Notes: generated by a model from the letters alone, not told the origin. 64,000 bases of DNA from JAQBQB01 sp963846925 (GCA_963846925.1 CAWJXW010000012.1:53496-117495); one strand, 5' to 3'. Counted from the first letter of the stretch, positions 17,420 through 27,764 are shown. Translations and numbers: made by a program.

Positions 17420-17623
17420 ACAGGTCCTCGACAAAGAGAGAACTTCGGTTGGTCTCTATGTCGGACGAAACGACGCCCCTCACGTCACGTGGGGAAACGC
17501 GAGCGCCAGAGTGGCTAAAGTCGGGGGTGAAAAGAAACGATACTACCGAGGAGAAAGGCTAAGGAAACGCGTTGAGGGCGCGACGAGCCGTGCGGTCCGT
17601 CACAGCCGCAATTCCTCTACCAG

Positions 17624-18829
17624 CTAAACCAGCCCCAGCTTTCCACCCACCTTCTTGAACGCGCGAATTGCCTCGTCGAGATCGTCGCGCGTATGGCCCG
17701 CCGAGATCTGGCATCTCACTCGCGCGGTCCCCTGCGGCACGACGGGAAATCCAAACCCGGTGACGAACACCCCTTCGTCGAGCAGCATGTCGCTCATCTG
17801 AATCGCCGCCGCCGTCTCGCCGACGATGATCGGCACGATCGGCGTTTCTCCCGGAATCGGCTTGAACCCCGCCTCCGTGATCTGCTCGCGGAAATAGCTC
17901 GTGTTCTGTCGCAACGTTTCGACGCGCTGCGGCTCAGCCTCGACCAGCCGCACCGCCGCGAGCGCGCTCGCCGCGACGGTCGGCGGCAGCGCGTTCGAGA
18001 AGAGCTGCGGCCGCGACCGCTGCGTCAGATAGTCGGTCAGTGCTTCAGGCCCGGCGACGAATCCGCCCGCCGCTCCGCCGAGCGCTTTGCCGAGCGTCGA
18101 CGTGATGATGTCGACCTCGCCGAGCACGCCGTAGTGCTCGGCTGTCCCTCGTCCATTCTTGCCGAGCACTCCCGTCGCGTGCGAGTCGTCTACGGCGACG
18201 ATTGAATTCGTGTCGCGCGCGATCTGGAGAATCTCGGGCAGCTTCGCGATCGCGCCCTCCATCGAGAAGATTCCGTCCGTCCAGATCATTCGTCGCTTGA
18301 ATCCCTTTGCCTCGGCGAGCTTGGCGCGCAGGTCGTCCATGTCGCCGTGCTTGAAGACGGCCGTCGTGCACTTGCTGATCGCCTTGGCGAGCCGCATCGA
18401 GTCGATGATCGACGCGTGGTTGAGCGCGTCGGAGACGATGAAGTCGCCCTCCTGCGCGACCGTGCCGGTGAGTCCTTCGTTCGCGTTCCACGCCGAGACG
18501 AAGCTGAGCGACGACTCGCAGCCGACGAACCTGGCGCACGCCGCCTCGAGCTCGCGGTGGATCGCGAACGTGCCGCAGATGAAGCGCACGCTCGCCGTCC
18601 CCGCGCCGAGCTGCTTGAGTCCGTCGATCCCCGCCTGCACGACCGCCGGCTCGTCGCACAGCCCGAGGTAATTGTTCGACGACAGAATCAGGACGTCACC
18701 GCGCCCCTCCATTTTCACGCGGGACGACTGCGGCGACTCCAAGTAGTTCAAACGCTTGTAGACGCGATCGCGCTTGAGTTGTTCGATCGTGTCCTCGAGC
18801 GATTTCGTGAATTCCGTGTTGAGCGACAT
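17624..18829 (-). CDS. kbl: Glycine C-acetyltransferase (2-amino-3-ketobutyrate CoA ligase)
   Basis: 401 residues, as in known Kbl. The enzyme converts 2-amino-3-oxobutyrate plus CoA to glycine and acetyl-CoA. The alpha-oxoamine synthase fold shows SSNNYLGL, GTASVRFICGT, DALNHASIIDSMRL, the PLP-binding aspartate in VDDSHATGVLG, and the Schiff-base lysine K248 in STLGKALGGAAGG. Its partner in the threonine pathway, tdh, lies 2.8 kb upstream on the same strand, separated by membrane glycosyltransferase-like genes. It could be another member of the family (BioF, Hpt), but the match to Kbl is close over the whole length. Confidence 0.93.
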   Translation of the reverse strand: MSLNTEFTKSLEDTIEQLKRDRVYKRLNYLESPQSSRVKMEGRGDVLILSSNNYLGLCDEPAVVQAGIDGLKQLGAGTASVRFICGTFAIHRELEAACARFVGCESSLSFVSAWNANEGLTGTVAQEGDFIVSDALNHASIIDSMRLAKAISKCTTAVFKHGDMDDLRAKLAEAKGFKRRMIWTDGIFSMEGAIAKLPEILQIARDTNSIVAVDDSHATGVLGKNGRGTAEHYGVLGEVDIITSTLGKALGGAAGGFVAGPEALTDYLTQRSRPQLFSNALPPTVAASALAAVRLVEAEPQRVETLRQNTSYFREQITEAGFKPIPGETPIVPIIVGETAAAIQMSDMLLDEGVFVTGFGFPVVPQGTARVRCQISAGHTRDDLDEAIRAFKKVGGKLGLV

Positions 18830-18891
18830 GCTCTTGCAGGGTTGAGTTTGTTGCGGCCCGTTGTCTGGGTGCCAGCGGGAACTGGAATGAT

Positions 18892-20361
18892 TCAGAAAGC
18901 CTCGACCTCATATTCGTCAAGGCCGCGTGCCGTGATCCGAAATCCCGGAAGAAGACGTTGGAGCTCGCCTTCATCGGCTGAATCGGTGACGACGACAAAA
19001 CGTCCCCATCGGCGCAGCTGATCCTCGGACACTAAATGGTAGTCGGGATAGAAACGGCTGACGGCCCGCCCGAGATCGCGCTCGAACAGTGTTCGACGCA
19101 TGACGCCTTCGCTTGTCCCATCGAAGTCGAACACGGCGACTGAATCGGCGAGCCGCGGTCGCGCCTGAATCAGCGGGTATGCCTCGAAGCGGCGTGCGAA
19201 CACGAGATGTCGACCGCTTGCGATCACCCGCTCGGTGATCGCGATGACGCGCGCCGCTCGCGCGTCATCCCCTTGGACCGCGGCGCGGAGCGCGTTGAGC
19301 TCGAGACAGGCAATGAGAACGAGCGTGCAAGCGGCGACCGCCCCAAGCGACACGCCCACCCACCGGCGAAACGGCAGAGCGGCGACGGCGGCCACCAGAG
19401 CCAATCCGACGGTCGTGGGTAGCATGTACCGCTCGACGAGAACCGACTGCATCGCTACGGACATGGCGAGCAACGCAAGCGGAAAAAGAAGCAGGGCAAG
19501 AATCGGCAGGGTCCGGGCAGGAGGCCCGATGACCGCCGGCCTCCATCGGCTCGGCTGCGCAACACGCAACAGCGCGTAGCCGGCGACGACTCCCGCCGAC
19601 GGGACGAGGAAGATGAGGTGCCCCTGTCTCAGGATGCTCGCGATGCTGGCCGGCTCGATCCACGTGGCCACCGTGAGAATGCGCCGCTGACTCGCGATCA
19701 GCGGAGCGCACAATGCAAGCACGCCAAGACCTGCCGCGAGAGGAAGCGCGTGATTCCTTCGTCGATCGACATCCGACCACGACAGGAACAACGCAGGCAA
19801 CGAGATCAACAGCAACGCGAAAATGCCGAGCCAGTGTGAGGTGACGACGAGGATGGCGAGCACGCAGCCGAGCACACGAGTGACCCAAGGCGGCCGCGCC
19901 GGTGCAAGAACGGTGTAGGCGCAGAACCAAGCCACGGCGCCAAGCCAGAATCCATACATCCGCACCTGCCACATTTGGACGACGATACCGGGATGGGCTG
20001 CCACCACGAGGGTTGCGATCGCCGCCCGGCCAGGATCCACGAATGCGCGACACGTGGCGTAGATGCCCGCGAGCGCCAGCAGCATCGTGCCGGCAGTCAC
20101 CAGTCGTAACTCACGCACCGTGGTGGCGCCGAATGCGTGAACGAGCGGCCACGTCACCAGGTAGAATGCCGGGCCGTTTGTGTCGACGCCCCCGCGGATC
20201 GCGGCCGCCATATGACGGAAGCTCGGATCGTTGAGGAGGAGGCTGCTCACACATTCGTCGAGCCACATAGGGTGGGAAACCGACCACGTGCTTCGTGTGG
20301 CGACGAGCTCCAGCGCGGTGAGTGCCGCCAATCCGCCGAGGACGAGCAGAATCTCCGTCAA
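18892..20361 (-). CDS. Polytopic membrane protein, GT-C/ArnT-like glycosyltransferase fold
   Basis: 489 residues with about ten transmembrane helices and a soluble C-terminal domain of about 120 residues. The start is a TTG. The first extracytoplasmic loop has WLDECVSSLLL, an acidic pair in the place of the catalytic aspartate of GT-C enzymes, and a following HMAAAIRGGVDTNGPAFYLVTWPL, typical of the PMT/ArnT fold. The acceptor is unknown. It lies between kbl and the broken TMTC-like gene and is probably transcribed with them. Confidence 0.75.
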   Translation of the reverse strand: MTEILLVLGGLAALTALELVATRSTWSVSHPMWLDECVSSLLLNDPSFRHMAAAIRGGVDTNGPAFYLVTWPLVHAFGATTVRELRLVTAGTMLLALAGIYATCRAFVDPGRAAIATLVVAAHPGIVVQMWQVRMYGFWLGAVAWFCAYTVLAPARPPWVTRVLGCVLAILVVTSHWLGIFALLLISLPALFLSWSDVDRRRNHALPLAAGLGVLALCAPLIASQRRILTVATWIEPASIASILRQGHLIFLVPSAGVVAGYALLRVAQPSRWRPAVIGPPARTLPILALLLFPLALLAMSVAMQSVLVERYMLPTTVGLALVAAVAALPFRRWVGVSLGAVAACTLVLIACLELNALRAAVQGDDARAARVIAITERVIASGRHLVFARRFEAYPLIQARPRLADSVAVFDFDGTSEGVMRRTLFERDLGRAVSRFYPDYHLVSEDQLRRWGRFVVVTDSADEGELQRLLPGFRITARGLDEYEVEAF

Positions 20362-20394
20362 CCCATCGCGAAGTCGAAGTTGGGAGACGCGTGT

Positions 20395-21699
20395 TCACGG
20401 AGATCGCCCGGAGGACGGTGAATTGATCCTGACATGCTCCGTGTTCCACACCGCTTGCCGTCCGATGCTGCGCAGAAGTCCCAGCACGACGAGCAGCGCG
20501 CACGCTCCGCCCAGCGCGAGCCGTCGCCATTTCGCCGACATCGCCGGCCTGTCGAGCATCACGTTGCGCGACAGCGCCGACAGCGATCACGAATCCAATG
20601 CTGGGCAAGAACAACGTGCGCTCACCGAGCACCACCCCCGTCGGCAGGATGTTCGACACGGGAAGCAGCGCGATCGCCATCCACAGCAGCCCGAAGGCGA
20701 GTACGCGGTCGCGTCGCAGCGCGTACACGATTGCGGCGACGAGGCCAAGCAAGAGCAGCGGCGCCGAACGCGGCCTCGAGCGCGCCACCCGACACGATCT
20801 CACCCGGCGCGAAATCGACCTGGAGATGCCGGGGCCACACCAGCAGTCGCAGCCACATCGGCACGACGTGCAGCATCACACCGAGGCGGCCAACGACGTC
20901 CAGTCCTCTGAACTCCGCCGCGGGAACCACGGCGAAGGCCGGTGAACCGGCGACGGCAAGCCGAAGCGCCAAGGACGCGGCGGCGACGGCCGCCAGCAGC
21001 GCATAGCCGAAAACGTCGGCGCGCTTCGGCCACCGCGATTCGCTCGAGCGCAGAATGGTGACGTCCGCCGCGACGAGAAAGAGAGGCAGCAGCAAGCCGC
21101 TCTCCTTCACGAGGGTCGCCAACGCGTAGAGCACCGCGAGCAGCGCCCAGTTTCGTCCGCGAATCATGCCGGCCCGACGCCAATCGATGTACGACGTCGT
21201 CATGACCAGCGCGATCAGACCGACGAGCAACTCCGCCTGGTTCACGCCCGAGCGCAACCGCCTCGACGTGAACCGGGTGCACGGCGAACAACGCCGCGAT
21301 TCCGAGCGACGGCCACGGATCGAGCACGCGAGTCGCCAGACGGTAGACGAGAACCGCCGTCGCGGCATAGAGCACGTAGCTCACCAGCCGGAACACCATC
21401 GGGCTGCCCCCGCCCACGGCGTACTGCGCGGCAAGACCGACGAGCGTCAACGGCCGGTACAACTGCTCGACGAACGGCGGCGGCCAGTACGCGTTCGCGA
21501 AGATCTCTCGAACGTGCGCGAAATCGAATTGATGCACGCGCACGTTGTCCTGAATGATCGGAATGTCATCGTACACGAAATCGTTGAAGATTCCGCGTAT
21601 CGACGCGCCGATCGCGAGGGCCGCGACGAGTGCGGCCTCAGGCGATCTCGAAGATGACCTTGCCGGCTTGACCCGACTTGATGGCCCGGATTGCCTCAT
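20395..21699 (-). pseudogene. TMTC/DUF1736-like membrane protein, several frameshifts
   Basis: The fragments read in order: GIFNDFVYDDIPII with the DD pair of GT-C enzymes, YRPLTLVGLAAQYAVGGGSP, HPVHVEAVA; then another frame (NQAELLVGLIALVMTTSYIDW, LVKESGLLLPLFLV, RLLVWPRHLQVDFAPGE); then a third (LLWMAIALLPVSNILPTG, LGERTLFLPSIGFVIAVG); then LRSIGRQAVWNTEHV before a TGA at 20395. Frame changes lie near 21250, 20790 and 20570. It lacks the C-terminal repeat domain of the paralogue at 22826-24579. The ATG overlaps the end of tdh by about 60 bases. Confidence 0.75.
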
Positions 21700-22663
21700 C
21701 GGCGGCGTCGAGGGGGAAGCGGTGAGTGATCACCGGCGTCGGATCGAATTGGCCGGACCGAAGGAACCGCGTCATCAGGAGCCACGTGTCGTACATCCGG
21801 CGTCCGACGACGCCGTACACCGTGAGCCCCTTGAAGATGATCTCGTTCGCCAGATCGAAATCCACGCGCTGCGACGGAATGCCGAGCAGCTGCACGCGCC
21901 CGCCAACGCGCACGAGCGAAAACGCCTGGTGGATCGCCGCGGGGACGCCGGACATCTCGAGCACTACGTCGACGCCGAGTCCGTCGGTGTGCTGCTTGAC
22001 GACGGCTTCCGCTTCCTTGGGATGGACGACGTCGTGCGCGCCCATCTTCTTCGCGAGCGCGAGCCGCGCCTCGATCACGTCGCTCGCGATGATCCGCGAC
22101 GCGCCCGCCGCTTTGCAGATTCCCACCGCGAAAATCCCGATCGGCCCGCAGCCGGTGACCAGCACCGTCGACCCGGGGATCGGCGCCGTGAGCGCCGTGT
22201 GAAACGCGTTCCCCATCGGGTCGTGAATGCCGCCGACGTCGAACGAGACGTTGTCGTCCAAATGCCAGACGTTCGTCGCGGGCATCGCGATGTACTCGGC
22301 GAAGCAGCCGTCGCGGTCCACGCCGATGATCTTCGTGAATGGGCAGACGTGCGAGTTGCCCGTGCGACAGAGCAGGCATCGTCCGTCGACGATGTGGCCC
22401 TCCGCCGTCACGCGATCTCCCTCGTGCACGTCGGTGACGAGACGGCCGACCTGCACCACCTCGCCGGCGAACTCGTGGCCGACGATGATCGGCGGCTTGA
22501 CGCGCCCCTGCGCCCACGGATCCCAGTCGTAGATGTGCACGTCGGTGCCGCATACGCCGGCGCGCCGGACGCGAATGAGGACTTCGTCGTCGCGGATCGT
22601 CGGTTCAGGAACGTCTTTCAGCTCGAAACCCGGTCGAGCCGCGGCCTTCACAAGCGCTTTCAC
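21638..22663 (-). CDS. tdh: L-threonine 3-dehydrogenase
   Basis: 341 residues from GTG 22663, with GGAG upstream; the longer in-frame start at 22759 is not needed. Zinc-dependent medium-chain dehydrogenase that oxidises threonine to 2-amino-3-oxobutyrate, the substrate of Kbl. Catalytic zinc ligands: cysteine in AGVCGTDVHIYDWD, and HE in VGHEFAGEV. A structural zinc lobe is present (CLLCRTGNSHVC), and NAD binding is by VTGCGPIGIFAVG. The IYDWDPWAQGRVKPP segment is typical of Tdh rather than sorbitol dehydrogenase. Confidence 0.92.
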   Translation of the reverse strand: MKALVKAAARPGFELKDVPEPTIRDDEVLIRVRRAGVCGTDVHIYDWDPWAQGRVKPPIIVGHEFAGEVVQVGRLVTDVHEGDRVTAEGHIVDGRCLLCRTGNSHVCPFTKIIGVDRDGCFAEYIAMPATNVWHLDDNVSFDVGGIHDPMGNAFHTALTAPIPGSTVLVTGCGPIGIFAVGICKAAGASRIIASDVIEARLALAKKMGAHDVVHPKEAEAVVKQHTDGLGVDVVLEMSGVPAAIHQAFSLVRVGGRVQLLGIPSQRVDFDLANEIIFKGLTVYGVVGRRMYDTWLLMTRFLRSGQFDPTPVITHRFPLDAADEAIRAIKSGQAGKVIFEIA

Positions 22664-22825
22664 GCGTGCTTTGCTCCGTAGGAGTTGGGTGGGGCGTGCG
22701 CCGCGCGCGCTGCGAAAAATGCCGAAAGCGCTGCAGGCGGCGCGCACGAAACGTCGCACCGTCGATGGGACGACGGAAGCCTCGGCTAGCGTCCGCGGGC
22801 CAGCTCGCGTCGCGTGACGAGCCGC

Positions 22826-24579
22826 TCAATGCAATGCAATGCCGATCCGGATGCTGCCCGGCGGCGCGTTCACCTTCATCGCGCTGTCGGCGAGCCGGCT
22901 CATTTGCACCATCATCGGAGGCGCGTTCTCGGCGACGACGATGCTGTCCGCCAAATGCTTCGCTTCCACGTAGTGCCCCGCGCCGAGCAATGCGGGCGCC
23001 AGCGCCGCGATGGTGGTGATCTCACGCGGATCCTCCGACAGGCTCGCGCGCAGCAGCATCACGGCGTCGCTGTCGTCGCCGATCATGCGAAGTCGCTCGG
23101 CCAGATAGTTGCGCGGGCGCCAGCTCTCGGGAGCGAGATCGATGGCGCGCCGAAACGCGGCGATCGCGTCGGCCGCGTGGCCCTGACTGAACAGCATGTC
23201 GCCGTACACCTGCTGCACGCGCCAACTGCGCGGCGCGTCCTGAACGCTCGCGACGGTGAGCGTCGAAGGGTCCTGCCAGACTCGTTGCCTCTGGGCGCTC
23301 CGCCCCAATGCCGCGACCACGACGACGCTCGCCCCCAACGTGATGAGCGTTCGCGCTTGTTGCGTGACGACCGGCCGCTGCTTGGCGACGAACGCCAGCG
23401 CCCCGCCGAGGGCGAGCACGAATCCCACGCTCGGCAGAAAGAGCGTTCGTTCGGCGAGCAGAATCCCCGTCGGGATGACGACGTTGCTCACGGGAAAGAG
23501 CGCGACGCAACACCATGCGAGACCGAACGACAGCGCGGGTGCACGCTTGCGAGCGAGCCAGATCGACATGAGCACGAGCACCACGATCGCGAGCCCCGTC
23601 GCTTCCTCGCCGCCGAACGACGTGGACGCCACGAACTCGCGCGGCGAGTACTCCGCGCGCAGATGCACAGGCCAGACGAAGAGACGAGTCCACTGCGGAA
23701 CGATCTGCAACATCGTCAGCAGACGCCCGCCCATGTTCTGTCCGCGCAACGCTTCGGCGATCATCGTCGGCCCGACGACACCGCTCAGCACGAGCGTCCG
23801 AACGGCGATCATCACAGCGGCGATCGCGAGCAAGCCCGTGAATCCGCGCCAGAGCCGTCGCACACGCTCGCCCAGTGCGCGGCTTGGCGCGATGAAACAT
23901 TTCCGCGAGAATCAAGAACGCCAGGGATCAGCAGTCCCTGTTCCTTCGAGAATCCCGCGATCGCATAGCCGACGCCGAGCATCGCCCAGTCTCTTGCCGA
24001 GAGAGCGCCGGATTCGCTCCGGCGCCGATCGAGGTAGAGCACGGTCATGAACACGGCAAGCGCGCCCACGATCAACTCATTCTGCGTCACCGCCAGCGCC
24101 ACGGCTTCGACGTGTACCGGATGCGCGGCGAAGACCACCGCGACCAACAACGCGATCGACGCCGGTACCAGCCGCAGCGCCAGCCGATACACGCCGACGC
24201 TCGCCAGCGCGTAGAGCGCGTAGCTCACGATTCGAAACACGAACGGCGCTCCGCCGCCCAACGCGTACTGCGCCGCGAGGAGAATCGACGCGACCGGCCG
24301 ATACAAGTCCGGCGCCGCTGGCGGCGGCCAGTACGGAAGCGTGAGAATGTCCGGCAGCGCGCCGAACCCGTGGAGCCGCGTGGACTCGACGAGGATCGAG
24401 AGGTCGTCTTGCGTGAACGCGTTCAGGATCCCCGCGATGCTCGCGACGATTGCGACCGCGCAGACGATGGCGACCCCGCCTCGTGGGATGACCGTCGCCG
24501 ACGCCGCGCGCTCACGCCCCTTCGCGTCGCGCGCTGATTCCCGTCTTTGTTTCGAGCGTGGCGGAGCTTTCTTTTTCAT
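22826..24579 (-). pseudogene. TMTC/DUF1736-like membrane protein with TPR-like tail, two frameshifts
   Basis: The first frame (24579 to about 23930) has a lysine/arginine-rich start, a GT-C-like first loop (FTQDDLSILVEST), YRPVASILLAAQYALGGG, AAHPVHVEAVALAVTQNE and FSKEQGLLIPG. A short second frame (LILAEMFHRAKPR) bridges to the third (23870 to 22826): VRRLWRGFTGLLAIAA, FVWPVHLRAEYSPRE, VALFPVSNVVIPTG, LAERTLFLPSVGF, then TPR-like helices (QVYGDMLFSQGHAADAIAAFRRAI). Two indels of opposite sign within about 60 bases near 23880-23930 break it. The full protein would have about 580 residues and look functional. Confidence 0.75.
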
Positions 24580-24582
24580 CTC

Positions 24583-25116
24583 GGCGGCTGTCCTCGCCGA
24601 GAGTACGCCTGCGCTCTGTCAGCCGTTTGCGGCTCGTCACAACATTCGTCCCGCCGTCATTAGCCGATTGGCTGGCTCGACGCGTGACTGCGAATCTTAC
24701 TTGCCTTCTTCGCCCTTCTCTTCCGGCGGCGGCGCCCACACGTACGCGAATCTCGCGGGCGCCAGATCCTGCCGCGCTCCTGGCGAGATGATGATCCCCA
24801 TCGGTTCTTGCGGGGCTTGGCTCTGCGTTGCCTTCATATATAAAGATGCGGTGAGGTCGACTCGGAGCGTCGCGTACTGCATCGTCCGGCCCGGCGGCGA
24901 GAACGGTTCGCCGCAACGGGCCCCGCGACGGGCTCGGCGTGTGCGCCGGCCGCAGTCTCTTGAGCACCCATAGTGCCGGACTCGGCGTCCGACGCTAAGA
25001 GGTTGCTCGCCAACCGTTTGCGATTGCGAGCGACCCGGGAAACAACCCCATCGGTGTCGCTCGGACACAGCTCAATCTGACACAAACGCGTCAGATCGAG
25101 ACGGCTCGCGCCGGAG
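24583..25116. other. Intergenic region, possible 61-codon ORF at 24697-24882 (minus)
   Basis: This 534-base stretch holds no confident gene. A minus-strand reading frame at 24697-24882 could encode MQYATLRVDLTASLYMKATQ... ending in a charged PPPEEKGEEGK tail, but no ribosome binding site precedes it. A weak inverted repeat (ATCTGAC/GTCAGAT, about 25074-25096) follows the stop of the gene at 25117 and lacks a U-tract. Nothing else was seen. Confidence 0.3.
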
Positions 25117-25932
25117 TTAGGCCGCTCCCTTTCGGGCGAAGAAAGTCTTCGCTCGCCCCTCGGACCGTTCCACCGTCACTTCCCAGCCTTTGTAGCGGCT
25201 GCGCAGTTCCTCGAGGGACACGGACGTTCCTCCGCTCGCGCTTCGCGCCGACGGTGGAATCGTGCGCACGAGGTGTACTCCGCCGCTGAGCGTCGCGCGC
25301 TGGAGATCGGCGATCACTCGCGCGCGCTCGTCGGACGAGAGCCGGTCGAGCGCTGCGGGATTCACGATCACGGCGTTGAGCAGTCGCTCTCGCGGCGGCG
25401 TCCACGACGAGAGATCGGCGAGCTCCGCGTGCACGCGCCCCGCGAGCCCCGCGCCGATCGCCGCCTGCATCACGCGCTCGACGGCGTCGATCTCTTCGCC
25501 GAGTGTGGTGACGTCGCAGCCGTTGGCGGCGAAGTAGAGCGTCGAGCTCTCGTCGTTGGCGCCCGCCACGAGCACGCGGCTGTCACTCGACGGTTGGAGC
25601 GCGCGAACCAGCACGTCGTCCGGGCCAAGGCCCCAGTGCTCCGGCCTTCGCAGCTCGTCGATCAACCTCACGCGCCGGCGACGCCACGTGTCGTAGCCCG
25701 GGATGCGCAGCCGCCGCACGATGATGCGGTCGACCTCCTCGCAGAGAAGCAGCTCGGTGAGCGCGAACTGGGGCGCCGACGCCAGCACCGCTACGGCTTC
25801 GTCGCCGATGGCGAGCAGCACGCTGCGCGCGACCGATTCCTTGTAGTTCTCGATCTCCTGCTCGACGTACAGCTGGTACTCGTGTCTGAGCGATCGCGTG
25901 GGTCGATGGGGCGGAGGAGATGAAGGCGCCAT
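25117..25932 (-). CDS. Methyltransferase-like protein of unknown function
   Basis: 271 residues. The N-terminal half is helical and charged (HEYQLYVEQEIENYKESVARSVLLAIGDEAV, then LLLCEEVDRIIVRRLRIPGYDTWRRRR). The C-terminal half reads as a Rossmann-type SAM-binding domain: SRVLVAGANDESSTLYFAANGCDVTTLGEE with an acidic end to the second strand, then AELADLSSW and LLNAVIVNPAALDRL. The glycine motif is degenerate, so binding of SAM is uncertain. No ribosome binding site is clear. It stands alone between the 24.6-25.1 kb gap and the CDF gene. Confidence 0.65.
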   Translation of the reverse strand: MAPSSPPPHRPTRSLRHEYQLYVEQEIENYKESVARSVLLAIGDEAVAVLASAPQFALTELLLCEEVDRIIVRRLRIPGYDTWRRRRVRLIDELRRPEHWGLGPDDVLVRALQPSSDSRVLVAGANDESSTLYFAANGCDVTTLGEEIDAVERVMQAAIGAGLAGRVHAELADLSSWTPPRERLLNAVIVNPAALDRLSSDERARVIADLQRATLSGGVHLVRTIPPSARSASGGTSVSLEELRSRYKGWEVTVERSEGRAKTFFARKGAA

Positions 25933-26003
25933 GCCGCTGCGGTCGAGATAAAGCGAGGCCGGTTGCGCGTAAACCTAGACATCACATCGAGTTTGGCAAG
26001 TGC

Positions 26004-26900
26004 TCATGCCGGCTCGATGTGCACCGTGACCTCCGACGTGCCGAAGGCCCGCTCGATTGCCTCCTCCACGGCGTCGGCCAACCCGTGCGCATCGTCCACC
26101 GAAGTCCGCCCGGCGACGACGATCGTTACCTCGGCGAAGAGCTGACCGGATGGCGTCGAACGAGACCGAACCTTCCGAACGTCTCGAATCCCCGGAACGG
26201 CTACCACGACGCTCTTGAGCGCGTTCGTCTCGATCGCGGCCTGGTCGACGAGGATCGGGATCGAGCGTCGCAGGATGCCGACTCCGCTCCACGCGATCAC
26301 CAGAGCGACCGCGATCGCGAGCGGCGCGTCGAGCCACGCGAGCCCGGCGCGCGAGAGGGCGAGCGTCGCCAGCGCGAGCAGCGTCACGAAGATGTCGCCG
26401 GCGGTGTGCGAGGCATCGGCCACGAGGAACGCACTCCCGAGCTTTCGCGCGCTCGCCCGCTCGTACCAGACGACGAACACGTTCACGAGCAGCGTCGCCG
26501 CGATGACGCCGACGTCGCCGGCCTCGATCGTGTGCGGCGTGCGGTGCGTCGCCAGCGCGGTGATCCCCTCGCGCAGCAGCTCGAAACAGGAGATCGAGAG
26601 AAAGCCGACGATGGCGAGCATGCCGAGCGTCTCGAACTTGTCGTGGCCGTAGGGATGGTCTTCGTCCGGCCCGCGCGCGGCGACGCCGACGAGCGCGACG
26701 CCGATGACGTTGTTGAGCATGTCGAGCGTCGACTCGAGCGCGGCGCCGAGCACCGTGAGTGCGCCGGTGCGAATGCCGACGATGACCTTGACCGCCGCGA
26801 CCGCGGCGTTGAGCAGAAGGACGACGACCAGCACGCGCCGCACGCCGGCCCAGTCCGCGGGCGCGTTGCGCGCCATGCTCGAGCCGGAGGGCGTGGTCAT
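26004..26900 (-). CDS. Cation diffusion facilitator (CDF) family transporter
   Basis: 298 residues from ATG 26900; GTG/ATG starts up to 26972 are possible but give a Pro-rich leader. Six transmembrane helices and a C-terminal cytosolic domain (VVVAVPGIRDVRKVRSRSTPSG, AEVTIVVAGRTSVDDAHGLADAVEEAI) are present. The family loop DEDHPYGHDKFE is intact. The TM5 metal site is HTAGD (HxxxD), but the TM2 site reads ESTLD, with glutamate where zinc transporters usually have histidine or aspartate. It probably exports a divalent metal by proton exchange; the metal is unknown. Divergent from fpg. Confidence 0.88.
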   Translation of the reverse strand: MTTPSGSSMARNAPADWAGVRRVLVVVLLLNAAVAAVKVIVGIRTGALTVLGAALESTLDMLNNVIGVALVGVAARGPDEDHPYGHDKFETLGMLAIVGFLSISCFELLREGITALATHRTPHTIEAGDVGVIAATLLVNVFVVWYERASARKLGSAFLVADASHTAGDIFVTLLALATLALSRAGLAWLDAPLAIAVALVIAWSGVGILRRSIPILVDQAAIETNALKSVVVAVPGIRDVRKVRSRSTPSGQLFAEVTIVVAGRTSVDDAHGLADAVEEAIERAFGTSEVTVHIEPA

Positions 26901-26984
26901 CGGACGGGGGACGGGGGCAGGGGCCGGGACAGTCACCCGTGGAACTTGCGCGGCCGTCGAACTTCCGGTCAACCGCGATCGAGA

Positions 26985-27759
26985 ATGCCAGAGCTACCTG
27001 AAGTCGAAAGCGCCGCGCGACGGCTTCGCCGCGCCATCGTCGGCAAGCGAATCGAGACGGTCGACCTGCTGCACCGCTCGCTGCTGCGCCGGCTCAAGCC
27101 GGCCCAGCGGCGGTCGCTGCGCGGCGCGCTCGTTCGCGCCGTGGATCGCCGCGGCAAGCACCAGTTGATCTCACTCGGAGACGGGCGAACGTTGCTTGCG
27201 CACTTTCGCATGACCGGCGACTGGACGATCGATCGTTCGAGCGATCCGCTGCCGCGCTTCGCGCGCGCGGCGATCGTATTTCACGACGGAACGCGTGTGG
27301 TCCTCGACGATCCACGCGCGCTGAGCACGCTGGATCTTCACGCGTCGGGATCGCCGCCTCCGCTCGCGCTCGGCCCTGAGCCCACGGATCGCTCACTCAC
27401 GGCGCGGACGTTCGCCCCCGTGCTGTCCAAACGTCGCGGACCGATCAAGCCGGTGCTGCTCGACCAGCGCGTCATCGCCGGCATCGGCAACATCTACGCG
27501 GCGGAGTCGCTCTGGCACGCCCGCATATCGCCGACGGCGGCCGCGTCATCGCTCTCGACCCGCCAAGTTGCCGCCCTCCTCTCCGCGCTCAGACTGGTGA
27601 TTCGCCGAGCGACGGGTGCGAGGTACACGGACGACTCGACGGCGCGGCTCGCGGTCTACGACCGAGAAGGGAAGCCGTGCCGGCGATGCCGGACGCCGAT
27701 TCGGCAGGATCGTGCAGGCGGGGAGGTCGACGTACTACTGCCCGCACTGCCAGCGATGA
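26985..27759 (+). CDS. mutM: Formamidopyrimidine-DNA glycosylase, frameshift before the zinc finger
   Basis: The start is fixed by MPELPEVE: the catalytic N-terminal proline and glutamate of Fpg. The helix-two-turn-helix region (DQRVIAGIGNIYAAESLWHARISP) and the lysine/arginine residues of the family follow. The C-terminal zinc finger begins CRRCRTPI, but the second half (IVQAGRSTYYCPHCQR-stop at 27757) is in the +1 frame, so one extra base near 27705 splits it. As written, the frame runs on to 27785 without the last two cysteines. The enzyme removes 8-oxoguanine; loss of the finger would abolish DNA binding. Its stop overlaps the octamer array. Confidence 0.85.
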
Positions 27760-27764
27760 CGGCG

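Noticed and set aside
17590..17640. tRNA-like D-arm (TAGCTGGTAGAG) on the minus strand
   Set aside because: No matching acceptor stem, anticodon stem or TTCGA loop around it, so no cloverleaf can be drawn.
25074..25096. Terminator after the methyltransferase-like gene
   Set aside because: Stem of only about 7 bp with no U-tract.
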